Origin: Bifidobacterium erythrocebi
Lineage (GTDB): Bacteria; Actinomycetota; Actinomycetes; Actinomycetales; Bifidobacteriaceae
Assembly (NCBI RefSeq): GCF_012932675.1
Contig: NZ_JAAIIF010000006.1
Coordinates: 248,001-312,000 of the forward strand
DNA: 64,000 bases
Reading direction: 5' to 3'
Part shown: positions 1 through 10,495 of the stretch, piece after piece
Numbering within the stretch: position 1 is the stretch's first letter
Layout of the letters: each line of letters opens with the position of its first letter
Program-made: the position numbers and the translations under genes
The notes under the pieces: model-generated
Database searches by the model: none
Told to the model about the DNA's origin: nothing
The model's input: the letters and a program-made list of their open reading frames with translations, nothing else

Positions 1-610
1 GGCTGGCGCTCGTGTCGTCAATCGTATGTATTGCGCCATGGCTGATTGTCAATCCCACGGAATCTCCCAAAAGCGTGCCAGCGAACGACATGATCAGCAA
101 CACGGCAAACGTCTTGCCGCCGTGACCGGAATCATGCAATCGGCGAATGGAAAGCGCGATGAATGGAATAATCGTCGCCATCTTCCACATGAGCGGGAAT
201 TTGCCGAAAATCGCACTGGGGAAGCCGCTTCCGCCGATGCTCCTGTACAGCGCTGCGATGGCGAAGCTCGCCGCGATTATGATGAGAAGATCGCACAGCA
301 TCCACCACCAGAATTCACTGCGTGATGCGCGTCCTCTGAAATCAAGAGCCTTCTTCCAGAATCTCAGGAACGCTTCACGCATACTGCAACCGTATGCAGG
401 CTGATTGATGGACGGGACGAAGTGGGGGCGACTATGCCCACCGTCCGTCTGCCATGCGTACGTGGATGAGTCGCTTTCCGACGTGTGGTGTACGCCGAAT
501 TGCGGCCGTGCGTGTTGTACGCTGCTCGAATCATTGAAGTCATAATGGTCCTGAGGAGTGTATTGGTAATCGCTCTGATCGGAAGATCGGTATTGGTTCG
601 GGGTCGACAT
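1..610 (-). CDS. DUF805 family membrane protein, partial (C-terminus beyond window)
   Basis: The reading frame begins MSTPNQYRSS at 610 and runs off the left edge, so about 203 residues are visible. Residues 1-80 are polar and rich in Ser, Gln, Tyr and His and look disordered. They are followed by the DUF805 pattern: an amphipathic stretch with FWKKALDFRGRASRSEFWWW, then hydrophobic segments and a conserved SIRRLHDSGHGG loop. A GAAAGG ribosome site lies a few bases before the start. Function of the family is unknown; it is an inner-membrane protein. The call rests on the RxSRxEFWWW and RLHDSG signatures. Confidence 0.8.
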   Translation of the reverse strand, partial: MSTPNQYRSSDQSDYQYTPQDHYDFNDSSSVQHARPQFGVHHTSESDSSTYAWQTDGGHSRPHFVPSINQPAYGCSMREAFLRFWKKALDFRGRASRSEFWWWMLCDLLIIIAASFAIAALYRSIGGSGFPSAIFGKFPLMWKMATIIPFIALSIRRLHDSGHGGKTFAVLLIMSFAGTLLGDSVGLTISHGAIHTIDDTSAS

Positions 611-715
611 GGCATGCCTTTCGATTTCCGGGGCTTCGACTCTGAATATATGAAAACGTTAGCAGGACATAATGCGGCCCCAGTGGAGTAATCCCACAGG
701 TTGGGATATCCTGCT

Positions 716-1159
716 TCAGACCTCCTGCGTCGTGTTGATGACGTTGCTGCAGTATGCCGTCCTGCCGGCGGTCACATCTTCATAGAAGCGCTGCTTTTCG
801 TCGATGTAGGCGATGGCTTTACGCAGTTCCTCCAGTTGCGTTTCGAGGTGCTCGCGTTTTTCGGCGAGGATTTCCTGTCGTTCCGGTATCGATGACTCAC
901 CTTCGAGACAGAGCTGCGTGTAATGTTGCATTTCTTTGATTCCGAGACCGCATCGCTTGAGACATGTCAGACCGTTGATCCAAGCGATGCATCGCTCATC
1001 GAAGACGCGTCGGTTGTTCTGATCCCGTTTGAGTCCCGGCACAAGCCCGGAATTGCAATAGAACTTCAATGCTTCGTAGTTCATGCCGGTCAGCTCGCAG
1101 GCCTGTTTCATCGTATAGGTTTTCATGTTCGCGCGGGGTGGTATTGCCGTGATTGCCAT
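716..1159 (-). CDS. MerR family transcriptional regulator
   Basis: A 147-residue protein with an N-terminal winged-helix DNA-binding domain (YTMKQACELTGMNYEALKFY, about residues 15-34), a second helix-turn-helix half around RRVFDERCIAWI, and a C-terminal coiled coil (about residues 95-130). The start at 1159 is preceded by AAGGAG at good spacing; a later Met (MKTYTMKQ) is a weaker choice. It is divergent from an aldo/keto reductase. MerR proteins of the aldehyde/thiol-sensing kind use Cys residues; several are present here (in TCLKRCG and TQLCLEG), but which one senses is not known. The reductase is the likely target. Confidence 0.85.
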   Translation of the reverse strand: MAITAIPPRANMKTYTMKQACELTGMNYEALKFYCNSGLVPGLKRDQNNRRVFDERCIAWINGLTCLKRCGLGIKEMQHYTQLCLEGESSIPERQEILAEKREHLETQLEELRKAIAYIDEKQRFYEDVTAGRTAYCSNVINTTQEV

Positions 1160-1312
1160 ATAGAGTCTCCTTGCGGATATTGTGCGGTAGAGCGTTCGTC
1201 GGGTGTTGTCGGGATGAGGCCGGGTTGTGCCCGCACATTGTTCTTTTTCTGATCCCCATCATGCCACGCTTCCGGTTGTACTTACCGGTAGATAGTACCG
1301 GCGTGTTGCGGT

Positions 1313-1343
1313 TTGACCGGTAGCAGCTACCGGATTTTATCGT
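1313..1343 (+). promoter_or_regulatory. MerR-type promoter with dyad operator for the aldo/keto reductase
   Basis: TTGACC (1313-1318) and TATCGT (1338-1343) are separated by 19 bases, the overlong spacer typical of MerR-activated promoters. The spacer region carries the perfect 17-base palindrome CCGGTAGCAGCTACCGG at 1317-1333. A second, related inverted repeat (CCGGTA-5-TACCGG) lies at 1285-1301. The arrangement between a merR gene and the divergent reductase supports direct control; binding itself is inferred. Confidence 0.7.
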
Positions 1344-1404
1344 TAAGGCCATGAACGGCATACATGCCGGCATACGAAATCAACGAATCCACGGAAGGAA
1401 AACA

Positions 1405-2265
1405 ATGGAGTATGTGAAGCTTGCCAATGGCGTCGAAATCCCGAAGATCGGTTATGGCGTCTTCCAGATCAGCAAGGACGACGCACCACGTTGCGTGTGC
1501 GAGGCCATTGAGACCGGGTACCGTCATATCGACACCGCGCAGTCGTACTTCAACGAGGCCGAAGTCGGCCAGGGCATCAAGGATTCCAGCATCGACCGCA
1601 AGGAGCTGTTCCTCACTACCAAGATCTGGATCAGCAACTACGGCTATGAGAACACGCTGAAGTCCGTCGATGTGTCCTTGAAGAAGCTCGGCACCGACTA
1701 TCTCGACCTGGTACTGCTGCATCAGCCGTTCTCCGATACCTACGGCGCATGGCACGCGCTTGAAAAGCTCTACAAGGACGGCGTGATCCGTGCCATCGGT
1801 GTAAGCAACTTCTACCCGGATCGTCTGGCCGACATGGTCGCCTTCAACGAGATCGCCCCCATGGTCAACCAGGTCGAGACCAATCCGTTCAACCAGCAGA
1901 TCGAAGCTCGCAAAAACATGATCAGGCGTGGCGTGGCGCAGGAAGCATGGGCGCCGTTCGGGGAAGGCATGCAGAACATGTTCTCCAACCCCACCCTGGC
2001 CAAGATCGGCGAGACGCATGGCAAGTCCGTCGCGCAGGTGATCCTGCGCTGGCTCACCCAGCGCGACATCATCGCCCTTCCCAAGTCCACGCACAAGGAA
2101 CGCATGGAGGAAAATCTGAACATCTTCGATTTCCGGCTTTCCGATGACGAGATGGCAACCATCGCGGGACTCGACACCAGGACCAGCATGTTCTTCCGCC
2201 ACGACACCCCCGAAGCGGTCGACCGCTTCGTAGGCTATGTCAAGGATCGCGCCGGCCGCGAGTGA
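1405..2265 (+). CDS. aldo/keto reductase (2,5-diketo-D-gluconate reductase type)
   Basis: A 286-residue NADPH-dependent oxidoreductase of the AKR family, with a cytoplasmic TIM-barrel fold. The catalytic tetrad is visible as D43 and Y48 (HIDTAQSYFNE), K73 (LTTKIW) and H106 (LVLLHQPF). The cofactor-binding C-terminal pattern (IALPKSTHKERMEENL) is present. The start MEYVKLANG is chosen because GGAAGG lies just upstream and the family begins at this point; an in-frame Met at 1351 would add 18 residues across the promoter region. It lies divergent to a MerR regulator and behind a MerR-type promoter, so it is probably induced by reactive aldehydes or a similar signal (inference). Confidence 0.9.
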   Translation: MEYVKLANGVEIPKIGYGVFQISKDDAPRCVCEAIETGYRHIDTAQSYFNEAEVGQGIKDSSIDRKELFLTTKIWISNYGYENTLKSVDVSLKKLGTDYLDLVLLHQPFSDTYGAWHALEKLYKDGVIRAIGVSNFYPDRLADMVAFNEIAPMVNQVETNPFNQQIEARKNMIRRGVAQEAWAPFGEGMQNMFSNPTLAKIGETHGKSVAQVILRWLTQRDIIALPKSTHKERMEENLNIFDFRLSDDEMATIAGLDTRTSMFFRHDTPEAVDRFVGYVKDRAGRE

Positions 2266-2322
2266 CCCGTATCGGTCGGTGGCATCACCGCCGGCGAGGC
2301 GATGGCGCGGCAGATGCCGATC

Positions 2323-3471
2323 TCACGCGCAGGTGCCGCTGTGAATGGCCTGCGCGATCCGGTCGCTCTGCGCATCCATCGCATACGCCGCCAAACCCTG
2401 CTGGCTGTCCGCGATGCGCTCGCGGCTGGCACCATAGAACAGCACGGCATACGAATTGGTCACGGCTTCCGTCCGGTTCGCGGCGTTCGCCGGCTCGGTG
2501 GTACCACATACGATCATGATCGAACGATGCGCCAGCTCATGCTTCGTATAGTCGACAAGCAGCGGGCTGCTCTCCACCGCCGGCCATTGCGGATGCGTGA
2601 CCAGCATATTCACCTCGTTGCGGCTGGACCGCTCGCCGCCGCAGAAAAACCCGATCACCAGATCGCTGCCACTGCCGCCGTCATTGTCGACGCCGGGGCA
2701 CCCGTACACGTCGGTCTGCTTCACCTGCACACCCAACGTGGACGCCACCGATTGCGCCATGCCCATCCATCCTGCGGTGTCCAATGCGGCAGCGTCCGCG
2801 GGCACGGCGATCTGCGCCGCATTCGCCTCGGCCGTATGCAATCCGGCAATGGAATCCGTTACCTGCTGGCGCACCTGCTGCTCCAGGGCATAGAGGTTTT
2901 TCAGGTCATCCAGATGCTCGCTCAGCGTCTGGTACGAGCGTTGCCTGCCATAGCGGTCGACGAGATCGTTGATATTGGCCGGGTCATCGACCTGCACCAG
3001 CCAATGCCCACCGTCCGTACGGAAATCATTGGCGAACGTGGTCTCCATGCTGTTGACGAGCGTGGCGGTCTGCGTCTGTACGGCGCTCGCGGCGTTTTCC
3101 AGTCGATCGACGGTATCGGTCAGGGTGCTTCGCGGCGTGAGACTGAACCGGGCTAACGGCGAATCCGAGGCGAGTCGTGTGACGTTCGGATCCTTGGCCA
3201 CTGCGTCATACGCGTCGATGGCCTTGCGTGTGGCGGCGATATCGTTGCGGAAATCATTGGCGTGCACGGTGCCTTGCGCGAAATCCGCGCTCGCCTTGGC
3301 CGTGGTGCGTGTCGACTGCGTGGCTTCGACCACGGTGCGGATGGATTCGAGTTCGCTGCCGGAGATCTGCCGATTCCCGGCGATGCCGAACCCGCCGCCG
3401 ACGATGAGCAGCACGACCAGTATGCGTGCCGCGATGCGTGAACTGCGCCGGTTGGCATCGTAGAACATCAT
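2323..3471 (-). CDS. membrane-anchored protein with HExxH metallopeptidase-like motif
   Basis: A 382-residue protein I cannot name. Residues about 15-32 form one hydrophobic segment after a basic N-terminus (N-in, C-out anchor or uncleaved signal). The rest is predicted extracellular, helical and polar. Residues 311-315 read HELAH, and a Glu at 335 (RTEAVTNSY) lies 20 residues further on, the spacing expected for the third zinc ligand of gluzincin-type metallopeptidases. Four Cys (258, 277, 322, 381) could form disulfides. AAAGAGGG precedes the start at 10 bases. It is convergent with the reductase and lies just beyond the pilus locus on the same strand as pilT. Enzymatic activity is inference from the motif only. 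Confidence 0.7.
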   Translation of the reverse strand: MMFYDANRRSSRIAARILVVLLIVGGGFGIAGNRQISGSELESIRTVVEATQSTRTTAKASADFAQGTVHANDFRNDIAATRKAIDAYDAVAKDPNVTRLASDSPLARFSLTPRSTLTDTVDRLENAASAVQTQTATLVNSMETTFANDFRTDGGHWLVQVDDPANINDLVDRYGRQRSYQTLSEHLDDLKNLYALEQQVRQQVTDSIAGLHTAEANAAQIAVPADAAALDTAGWMGMAQSVASTLGVQVKQTDVYGCPGVDNDGGSGSDLVIGFFCGGERSSRNEVNMLVTHPQWPAVESSPLLVDYTKHELAHRSIMIVCGTTEPANAANRTEAVTNSYAVLFYGASRERIADSQQGLAAYAMDAQSDRIAQAIHSGTCA

Positions 3472-3777
3472 CGTGTGCCGTCCCTCTTTCCATGCCTGCT
3501 TGAAGCCGCTCTTCCCTCACTACGGCCGCGCTTGCCCAGTCTATCCCAAGCCGTTCTTTGCAGCTGTTGTAGTGATTTTCCCGCCAGTCATGCGAATCCA
3601 TGCCGTTTCGCGACATAACGATCATTCTTTTGTCGCGTTTTTCCGGCGGGCGGTCCGGCCTCCGGATGCTTTTCAAAAAACATGGGCAAAAACATGGGCG
3701 GTGCGGAACGGCCAAACCATTCCGCACCGCCCATGCCACGCCCAAAAGGGGGAGGCGCATCCGAATCGGCGCAACTT
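3472..3777. other. intergenic region, no gene seen; holds the pilT terminator
   Basis: About 300 bases between pilT and the HExxH protein. No ORF with a ribosome site and family resemblance was found. The only clear element is the strong hairpin at 3693-3735. Confidence 0.6.
3693..3735 (-). terminator. Rho-independent terminator of pilB-pilT
   Basis: A perfect 16-base-pair stem (CATGGGCGGTGCGGAA with its complement at 3720-3735) and an 11-base loop. Read on the minus strand it is followed by two T-runs (TTTTT, then TTTTTT after a repeat of CCCATG). It lies about 40 bases after the pilT stop. Confidence 0.85.
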
Positions 3778-5634
3778 TTAGAACACGGAGCGTGCGCCGG
3801 CCATCTTCTCGAATTCGTCAAGCACCTGCACCTTGGCGAGGGCGTCCTCGTACTTCACGGTGCCCTTGTTCACCAGGCGTGCCAAATCCTGGTCGAGTGT
3901 GTGCATGCCTTCCTTCTCGCCGGATTGCAGCACCGTGCGAATCTGGTGGGCCTTGCCGCCGCGGATCAGCGCCGCCACGGCCGGGGTGTTGAGCATCACT
4001 TCGGTGGCCGGCACTCGGCCATGCCCGCTGGCGCGTGGGAGCAGTGTCTGCACCACCACGGCGCGCAGCGTGGACGCCACCTGCACGCGGATCTGCTGCT
4101 GCTGGTTCTCCGGGTACACGTCGATCAGTCGGTCCACGGTGGAGCCTGCGTCCTGCGTATGCAGGGTGGCGAACACCAGGTGGCCGGTCTCCACGGCGGT
4201 CAGTGCGGTGGAGATGGTTTCCAGGTCTCGAAGCTCGCCCACCTCGATGATGTCCGGGTCCTCGCGCAGCGCACGTTTCAGCGCCTCGGCGAAGCTCTTC
4301 GTGTCGGTGCCCACCTCGCGCTGGCTCATCACGCAGCGCTTGTGCTTGTGCACGAACTCGATAGGATCCTCGATGGTGATGATGTGATCCGCGCGTTCCG
4401 CGTTCGCCTTATCGACGATGGCGGCCAGCGTGGTCGACTTGCCGGAGCCGGTCGGGCCGCATACGAGCACCAGACCTCGCGGCAGCATGGCCAGATCGGC
4501 GATGCGCGGGTCGAGATCGAGCTGCTGGGCGGTTTTGATTTCGGTCGGGATGGTTCGCAGAGCGGCGCAGATGCCGAGCCGGTCGCGGTACACGTTCACG
4601 CGGAATCGCAGCAGGTCGCCGATGGAGAATGAGATGTCGAGTTCCAGGTCGTCTTTGAAGCGTTCGAGTTCCAGATCGTTGGTCATGGTCTGCACCGCCG
4701 CGAAGGTGTGGTCCTTGTCCCACACGCTCAGCCCCTTGGCAGGTTGCAGCTTGCCGTCCACGCGCAGCATCGGCGGGTCGTTGACCACCAGGTGCAGATC
4801 GGAGGCGTTCAGTTCGACGAGCTGGCGGATGGCGGCCACGAATTCGTCGTCCGCGTCAGGATGCTCGGCGCGGAGCGTCTCTTCCACGAGCTTCGCTTTT
4901 TCCAAGCGCTGCGGGGGAATGGCGTCCTTGTCGGTGCCGGTGGTTTCCGGCACCACGAAGTCGGTGACTGGCAGCGGCGAGGGGATGCTGCTCAACGGGA
5001 TCTGCGGCGCGGTTCCGGTGCCGCGCGTGAATTCGGGGTCGAGCTCGGGCATGCGGGTCGTGAGCGGTTCCATGGATTCCGTCTCGCCGCCATGCGTCTC
5101 GCCGGGCATGGCGTAGTAGTCGTCGCTGGGCGGCATGGAGGGCTTGTGCGCTGTGGGGAACGGGGCGGGTCGCTGCGCGGGCTTGGTGGATTCGGGCTTG
5201 GAGAACCATGACTTGGCTGGTTTGTTGTTATTCTGGCCGGCTGCTGCTTGGCTGGCCTGTTGCGTGGCCGTCGTGTCGGCTGCTTGAGTGGCTGCCTGAG
5301 CGGGTGCCTGTACGGCGGGCGTAGGCTGGGGCTGTTCACTGACAGCACCGCCGTCGCCGTTTTCCTCAGCCGCGTCATCGTCTTGCCCGGCAGGCTTTGC
5401 CGGAACGATCGATTCGACGGTCATCTGCACGGCCGGCTTGCCGTTCAGCGATTCGAAAATGCCCATCATGTCGGACGAGTCGGCCTGCAGCGCGTCCTCG
5501 GAGGAGCCGTGCCGGCCGCGCTTGCGCGTTTCGTTCAGCGAAGGGGCTGTGCTGGGAATGGTCACGCCCTTCAATCCAGCCAGATAAGAGCCGTTGTCCG
5601 AATCCCATTCGGCCTGCTCTGCCGCATCAGTCAT
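3778..5634 (-). CDS. pilT: type IV pilus retraction ATPase PilT, with long N-terminal extension
   Basis: A 618-residue protein. Residues 265-618 are a PilT/VirB11-like secretion ATPase: N-terminal domain (NASDLHLVV), Walker A GPTGSGKST (393-401), Walker B DIIEVGE with catalytic Glu467, and His box TGHLVFATLHT (483-493). PilT powers pilus retraction from the cytoplasm. Residues 1 to about 260 are an Ala/Gln/Pro/Thr-rich, probably disordered extension not found in the usual 340-420-residue PilT. Start MTDAAEQ at 5634 is preceded by AAGGA at 7 bases; the upstream in-frame region to 5925 does not look coded. PilB lies about 300 bases upstream on the same strand. PilU or a PilB-like role is less likely because the LRDLET motif is PilT-like. 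Confidence 0.9.
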   Translation of the reverse strand: MTDAAEQAEWDSDNGSYLAGLKGVTIPSTAPSLNETRKRGRHGSSEDALQADSSDMMGIFESLNGKPAVQMTVESIVPAKPAGQDDDAAEENGDGGAVSEQPQPTPAVQAPAQAATQAADTTATQQASQAAAGQNNNKPAKSWFSKPESTKPAQRPAPFPTAHKPSMPPSDDYYAMPGETHGGETESMEPLTTRMPELDPEFTRGTGTAPQIPLSSIPSPLPVTDFVVPETTGTDKDAIPPQRLEKAKLVEETLRAEHPDADDEFVAAIRQLVELNASDLHLVVNDPPMLRVDGKLQPAKGLSVWDKDHTFAAVQTMTNDLELERFKDDLELDISFSIGDLLRFRVNVYRDRLGICAALRTIPTEIKTAQQLDLDPRIADLAMLPRGLVLVCGPTGSGKSTTLAAIVDKANAERADHIITIEDPIEFVHKHKRCVMSQREVGTDTKSFAEALKRALREDPDIIEVGELRDLETISTALTAVETGHLVFATLHTQDAGSTVDRLIDVYPENQQQQIRVQVASTLRAVVVQTLLPRASGHGRVPATEVMLNTPAVAALIRGGKAHQIRTVLQSGEKEGMHTLDQDLARLVNKGTVKYEDALAKVQVLDEFEKMAGARSVF

Positions 5635-5928
5635 GTGTTTGTCCTTAGTCTCGATTGCTTTCTTCATTGAAAAACTTGGGGTTTCGATGCCGGTCGATGG
5701 TCGCTTATCGGCCGGCATCCGGGGCGTTGCGTGTGTGACTTGGAATGTGCGGGCGGATGTACCGAGCGGTAGGGGAGTGCAGGTATGCGGGTTATGGGCG
5801 ATGCCATGCCGCCGGTCACAACCACGAAACCGACGGCACGGCCCACGATGCCCTTTGCCCGGGGGTGAACCTCCGCAAGACAAACCTGCCTGCAAACCGC
5901 AAAACCGCAACCGCCCAAACGCCAACCG

Positions 5929-7674
<1,746 letters not shown>

Positions 7675-7975
7675 TGGCTCCTCCTCCCCGCCCCGCACGC
7701 CACTGTGGGGCTTGTTTGTCTGCGGTTTCGGAGCTTCCGTGCTTGCCGGAACCGCAGACTGTAACGTATGCATAAAATATGCAGACTTTTGTGGCCATTG
7801 TATGTGAAGAATCTCGAAAAACCTAATACGGCACGGTTTATGAGACGCCCATTATTGTGAAAACGTTGGCACGATATCGTGGTATAGTCGAGCAAAGATT
7901 GATAATGCGTGGTTGTGTTGTCAGGTCTTGATCGCGTGCCCATCGTTGGGTGCGCGTCAGTTTGGAAGGCTGAAT
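7675..7975. promoter_or_regulatory. divergent pilus regulatory region with two palindromes
   Basis: This 301-base region must hold the promoters for pilB (leftward) and the pilin operon (rightward). It contains the perfect palindromes TGCATAAAATATGCA (7769-7783) and CACGATATCGTG (7871-7882). The second directly precedes a TATAGT -10-like box at 7884-7889, so a bound protein there would touch the rightward promoter. No good -35 box was seen. Function is inferred from position. Confidence 0.5.
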
Positions 7976-8770
7976 ATGGGGCTCAGAAGAGGCATCGGCT
8001 CCCCACATGAAGGCGGGGCCGAAGGCATGGTGCCGGGTAGGCGTATGCCGAAGCGAGGGGAGCGTGGCTTCACGTTGGTGGAGACCATCGTGGCCGTGAT
8101 GGTGCTGAGTATGGTCGGTCTGGCCGCGGCGCAGTTCGCGGTGACGGCGATCCGCACCTCGTACGCGCAGCAGATGCGTTCCACGGCGGTTTCGCTCGGT
8201 GACGACGGTATGGAACGTGTGCGGGCGCAGATCGCGTCGGTGAGTTCCGATTCCTATTTCGACGAGCTGACCAAGGGCATGGGCGAGTCCGATGTGGACG
8301 ATGCCTACACGGCGTTGGAGAAGGCCGGGGCGTTCACCGTCAACGGCACCGTCGCCACCCAGACCAAGGATCTGGGCTGGGCGGCCTCGGCCGACGGCTC
8401 CGGCAAGTTCATCCACCCGGCGCGCGTGACCACCGGCAAGGATTTCAAGCAGTCCAAGTTCAACGTGTACACGGTGGTGGAGAAGGCATACCGTCTGTCG
8501 GGGACCATGCAGGTCAAGACGGCCAGCGAATGGGGTCTTCCCGATCACGGCCTGGATTATGTGAACGGCGGCGACGCGTCGAGCGACGTGTGGACGCCTA
8601 CCAAGTCGGTCACCAAGGCGTTCAAGTCCGGATCCACCAACACCTACGTTCCGGTGATCCGCGTGATCGTCGGCGTCACGTGGCCGGACAATCAGGCGAA
8701 GAGCAAGACCTGCATCTACACCACGTCCACGGTGCTCGATGTGAACACCGATTGGAAGCTCATCGTCTGA
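7976..8770 (+). CDS. type IV minor prepilin, PilV-like
   Basis: A 264-residue prepilin with a long basic leader of 31 residues (MGLRRGIGS...GERG) and the class III signal G/FTLVETIVAVMVLSMVG. The Glu at +5 of the mature protein is present. PilD cuts after the Gly; the hydrophobic helix then holds the protein in the membrane and pilus core. The rest (about 215 residues) is a globular domain with one Cys. Start at 7976 follows GGAAGG at 6 bases. First gene of the rightward pilus operon. The assignment to PilV rather than another minor pilin (FimT, GspI) is by position and the FTLVETIVA type of motif, so moderately sure. Confidence 0.8.
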   Translation: MGLRRGIGSPHEGGAEGMVPGRRMPKRGERGFTLVETIVAVMVLSMVGLAAAQFAVTAIRTSYAQQMRSTAVSLGDDGMERVRAQIASVSSDSYFDELTKGMGESDVDDAYTALEKAGAFTVNGTVATQTKDLGWAASADGSGKFIHPARVTTGKDFKQSKFNVYTVVEKAYRLSGTMQVKTASEWGLPDHGLDYVNGGDASSDVWTPTKSVTKAFKSGSTNTYVPVIRVIVGVTWPDNQAKSKTCIYTTSTVLDVNTDWKLIV

Positions 8771-8894
8771 CGATGGCGCGGAATCGGGCATGCGGTCCTG
8801 TGAGCGCAGGCCAGTCGGCAAAGTGGCCGGTCAGGCGATACGTCGAGGCAGAGGCAAGTAGATCAGGCAAGTCGGTAAGGAATCGGGGAAGAAC

Positions 8895-9596
8895 ATGAGT
8901 GATAAGTCCATGGATGGCGTACGCCGCGTGCTGCGCGGGCTCGGGATTGAGCGAAACGGCGGCAGGCGCGCCCTGTTCGCCGCCGAGCGCGGCCAGCGCG
9001 GCGTGAGCATGGTGGAGATGATGGTGGCGATGTTCATCTTCATGGTCGTCTCCGGCATCTTCCTCACGTCCATCATCCAGTTCCTGCACACCACCACCAC
9101 GGACGCGATCCGCACCAGGTCCGCCTCCGAGATCGCCACGGCCACGCAGCGCATCGACCGGTATGCGCGGTACGCCTCCGCCATGGAGTACGATGATGCG
9201 GTGCAGAAGGTCACCATGATCATGCCGGGGGACACCGCCGGCAAGCAGCGGTGCGTGGTGCTGCAATACGACGAGGCCACATGGTCGAACGGTACGGTGA
9301 ACACGTACGGCAAGCTGGTGCTCAAGACCAAGGATGCCGGCGCGAGCTCGTGGAGTTCGAATGTGGTGCTCGGCTCGATGATGAACCATTCGTCGTCCAG
9401 CGGCGTCACTTCGGACGACGCCCTGTTCGGCACGAAGGTGTTCGGACTCGACGGCACGAAGAAGGTGCTCACGTTCTCACCGGTAACGGGTTCGTATTCC
9501 GGCGGCAAGGCGATCACCTCGAATGTGTCCACCACGTTCACCGCCCGCAATGTGAAGTCCACCAATCCGACGCCGGACTTCTCCGTGTGCAGGTGA
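8895..9596 (+). CDS. type IV minor prepilin, PilW-like
   Basis: A 233-residue prepilin. After a 36-residue leader comes G/VSMVEMMVAMFIFMVVSG, with Glu at +5; the Val at +1 is less common than Phe. The following domain (TRSASEIATATQRIDRYARY, then a beta-rich part) resembles PilW/GspJ minor pilins, which help start the pilus. One Cys pair (C110-region RCVVLQY and the C-terminal SVCR) may form a disulfide. It lies 124 bases after the PilV-like gene and just before the first major-type pilin. Confidence 0.75.
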   Translation: MSDKSMDGVRRVLRGLGIERNGGRRALFAAERGQRGVSMVEMMVAMFIFMVVSGIFLTSIIQFLHTTTTDAIRTRSASEIATATQRIDRYARYASAMEYDDAVQKVTMIMPGDTAGKQRCVVLQYDEATWSNGTVNTYGKLVLKTKDAGASSWSSNVVLGSMMNHSSSSGVTSDDALFGTKVFGLDGTKKVLTFSPVTGSYSGGKAITSNVSTTFTARNVKSTNPTPDFSVCR

Positions 9597-9633
9597 CTGA
9601 TCGATGCCTGCGTTGGCTGAAGGGAGGGAGCCG

Positions 9634-10092
9634 ATGAGTAGCATGCGACCGAGTGGCGTGCGATGGAACGATGCACGGCATGCGCTTCGCCGGCGTGCCG
9701 AAGGCGAACGTGGGTTCACCTTGGTGGAGCTGGTGGTCGTGGTGGTGATCATGGCGGTCCTGGCCGCGGTGGCGGTGCCGGTCTATCTGAACCAGCGCCG
9801 GGCCGCATGGGATTCGGCCGCGCGCAGCGACGTGCACAACGCCTCCACGGTGCTGGAGGGTGTGATGGCGAATCATGCCGATCCGTTGAGCAGGCTTGCC
9901 AACTCATGTGCCGACGTGACCGGTTCGGCGTGCGCTGTCGACGGCGATGCGGTGAATGTGACCGACGGTGTGAATCTGAAGGTGGAGCTGAACGATCGCT
10001 CGTACACGATCACCGGCAGGAACACCAGTGATGCGAAGTGCAGGACCTATGTCTACGATTCCGCCACGGGGCGGCTTACGGTGAAACAGTAA
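9634..10092 (+). CDS. type IV major-type pilin (paralogue 1)
   Basis: A 152-residue prepilin with leader ending GERG and mature start FTLVELVVVVVIMAVLAAV, then YLNQRRAAWDSAARSDV, the usual long N-terminal helix of a pilin. The C-terminal part carries Cys pairs (LANSCADVTGSACAV and DAKCRTYV) that could close a disulfide loop. Start at 9634 is favoured by GGGAGGGAG just upstream over an ATG at 9604. It is clearly paralogous to the pilin at 10730, sharing YLNQR(R/K)AAW, SDV(H/K)NAS and the ending KCRTYVYDSATGRL/NCKTYVYKSATGKI. A strong terminator follows, so it ends the first transcript. Confidence 0.9.
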   Translation: MSSMRPSGVRWNDARHALRRRAEGERGFTLVELVVVVVIMAVLAAVAVPVYLNQRRAAWDSAARSDVHNASTVLEGVMANHADPLSRLANSCADVTGSACAVDGDAVNVTDGVNLKVELNDRSYTITGRNTSDAKCRTYVYDSATGRLTVKQ

Positions 10093-10109
10093 GGGCCGCT
10101 TGGGTTTTC

Positions 10110-10152
10110 GGCCCCGTGCCTGCCGCTGGTTGGTGGCGGCACGGGGCCTTTT
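10110..10152 (+). terminator. terminator after pilin paralogue 1
   Basis: Stem GGCCCCGTGCC (10110-10120) pairs with GGCACGGGGCC (10138-10148), with further internal pairing, followed by TTTT. It lies 18 bases after the stop. Confidence 0.9.
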
Positions 10153-10495
10153 GTATGTGTGTGGGAGGCAGTGGAGAAGATGCATGACACGCGGGGTTCA
10201 CGATTTGGACACATTCACTAGGGGAAATTTTCGGGGGCACCTTATGTGGGTATACGGCAGGGGCGTGCGCCAGGGTTTCCGTATTTTCATAAACATAAAC
10301 ACCGTTAATGCTTGATAACGATGTCACGAACCGTGCAATGGCGGGGATTTAGGCAGGGGCTCGACGTGAAGTGCAAACAGGCAATGACCATGATGAATTA
10401 GTTGATGAAACCAAGTAAAACCACAGCACTTCCAACGTTTGCATGAATTAACGGAGGAAATCAACAAATATAGTGAAAATATTGCATTTTCCGGT
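10153..10495. other. AT-rich intergenic spacer, no gene seen
   Basis: About 340 bases between the terminator of pilin 1 and the promoter of pilin 2, clearly richer in A and T than the neighbouring genes. No supportable ORF. It may hold upstream activator sites for the pilin 2 promoter, but none could be recognised. Confidence 0.5.

Noticed and set aside
5635..5925. N-terminal extension of PilT to the frame's first Met
   Set aside because: The added 97 residues are rich in Cys, Arg and Gly, unlike the protein that follows, and the ribosome site is at 5634.
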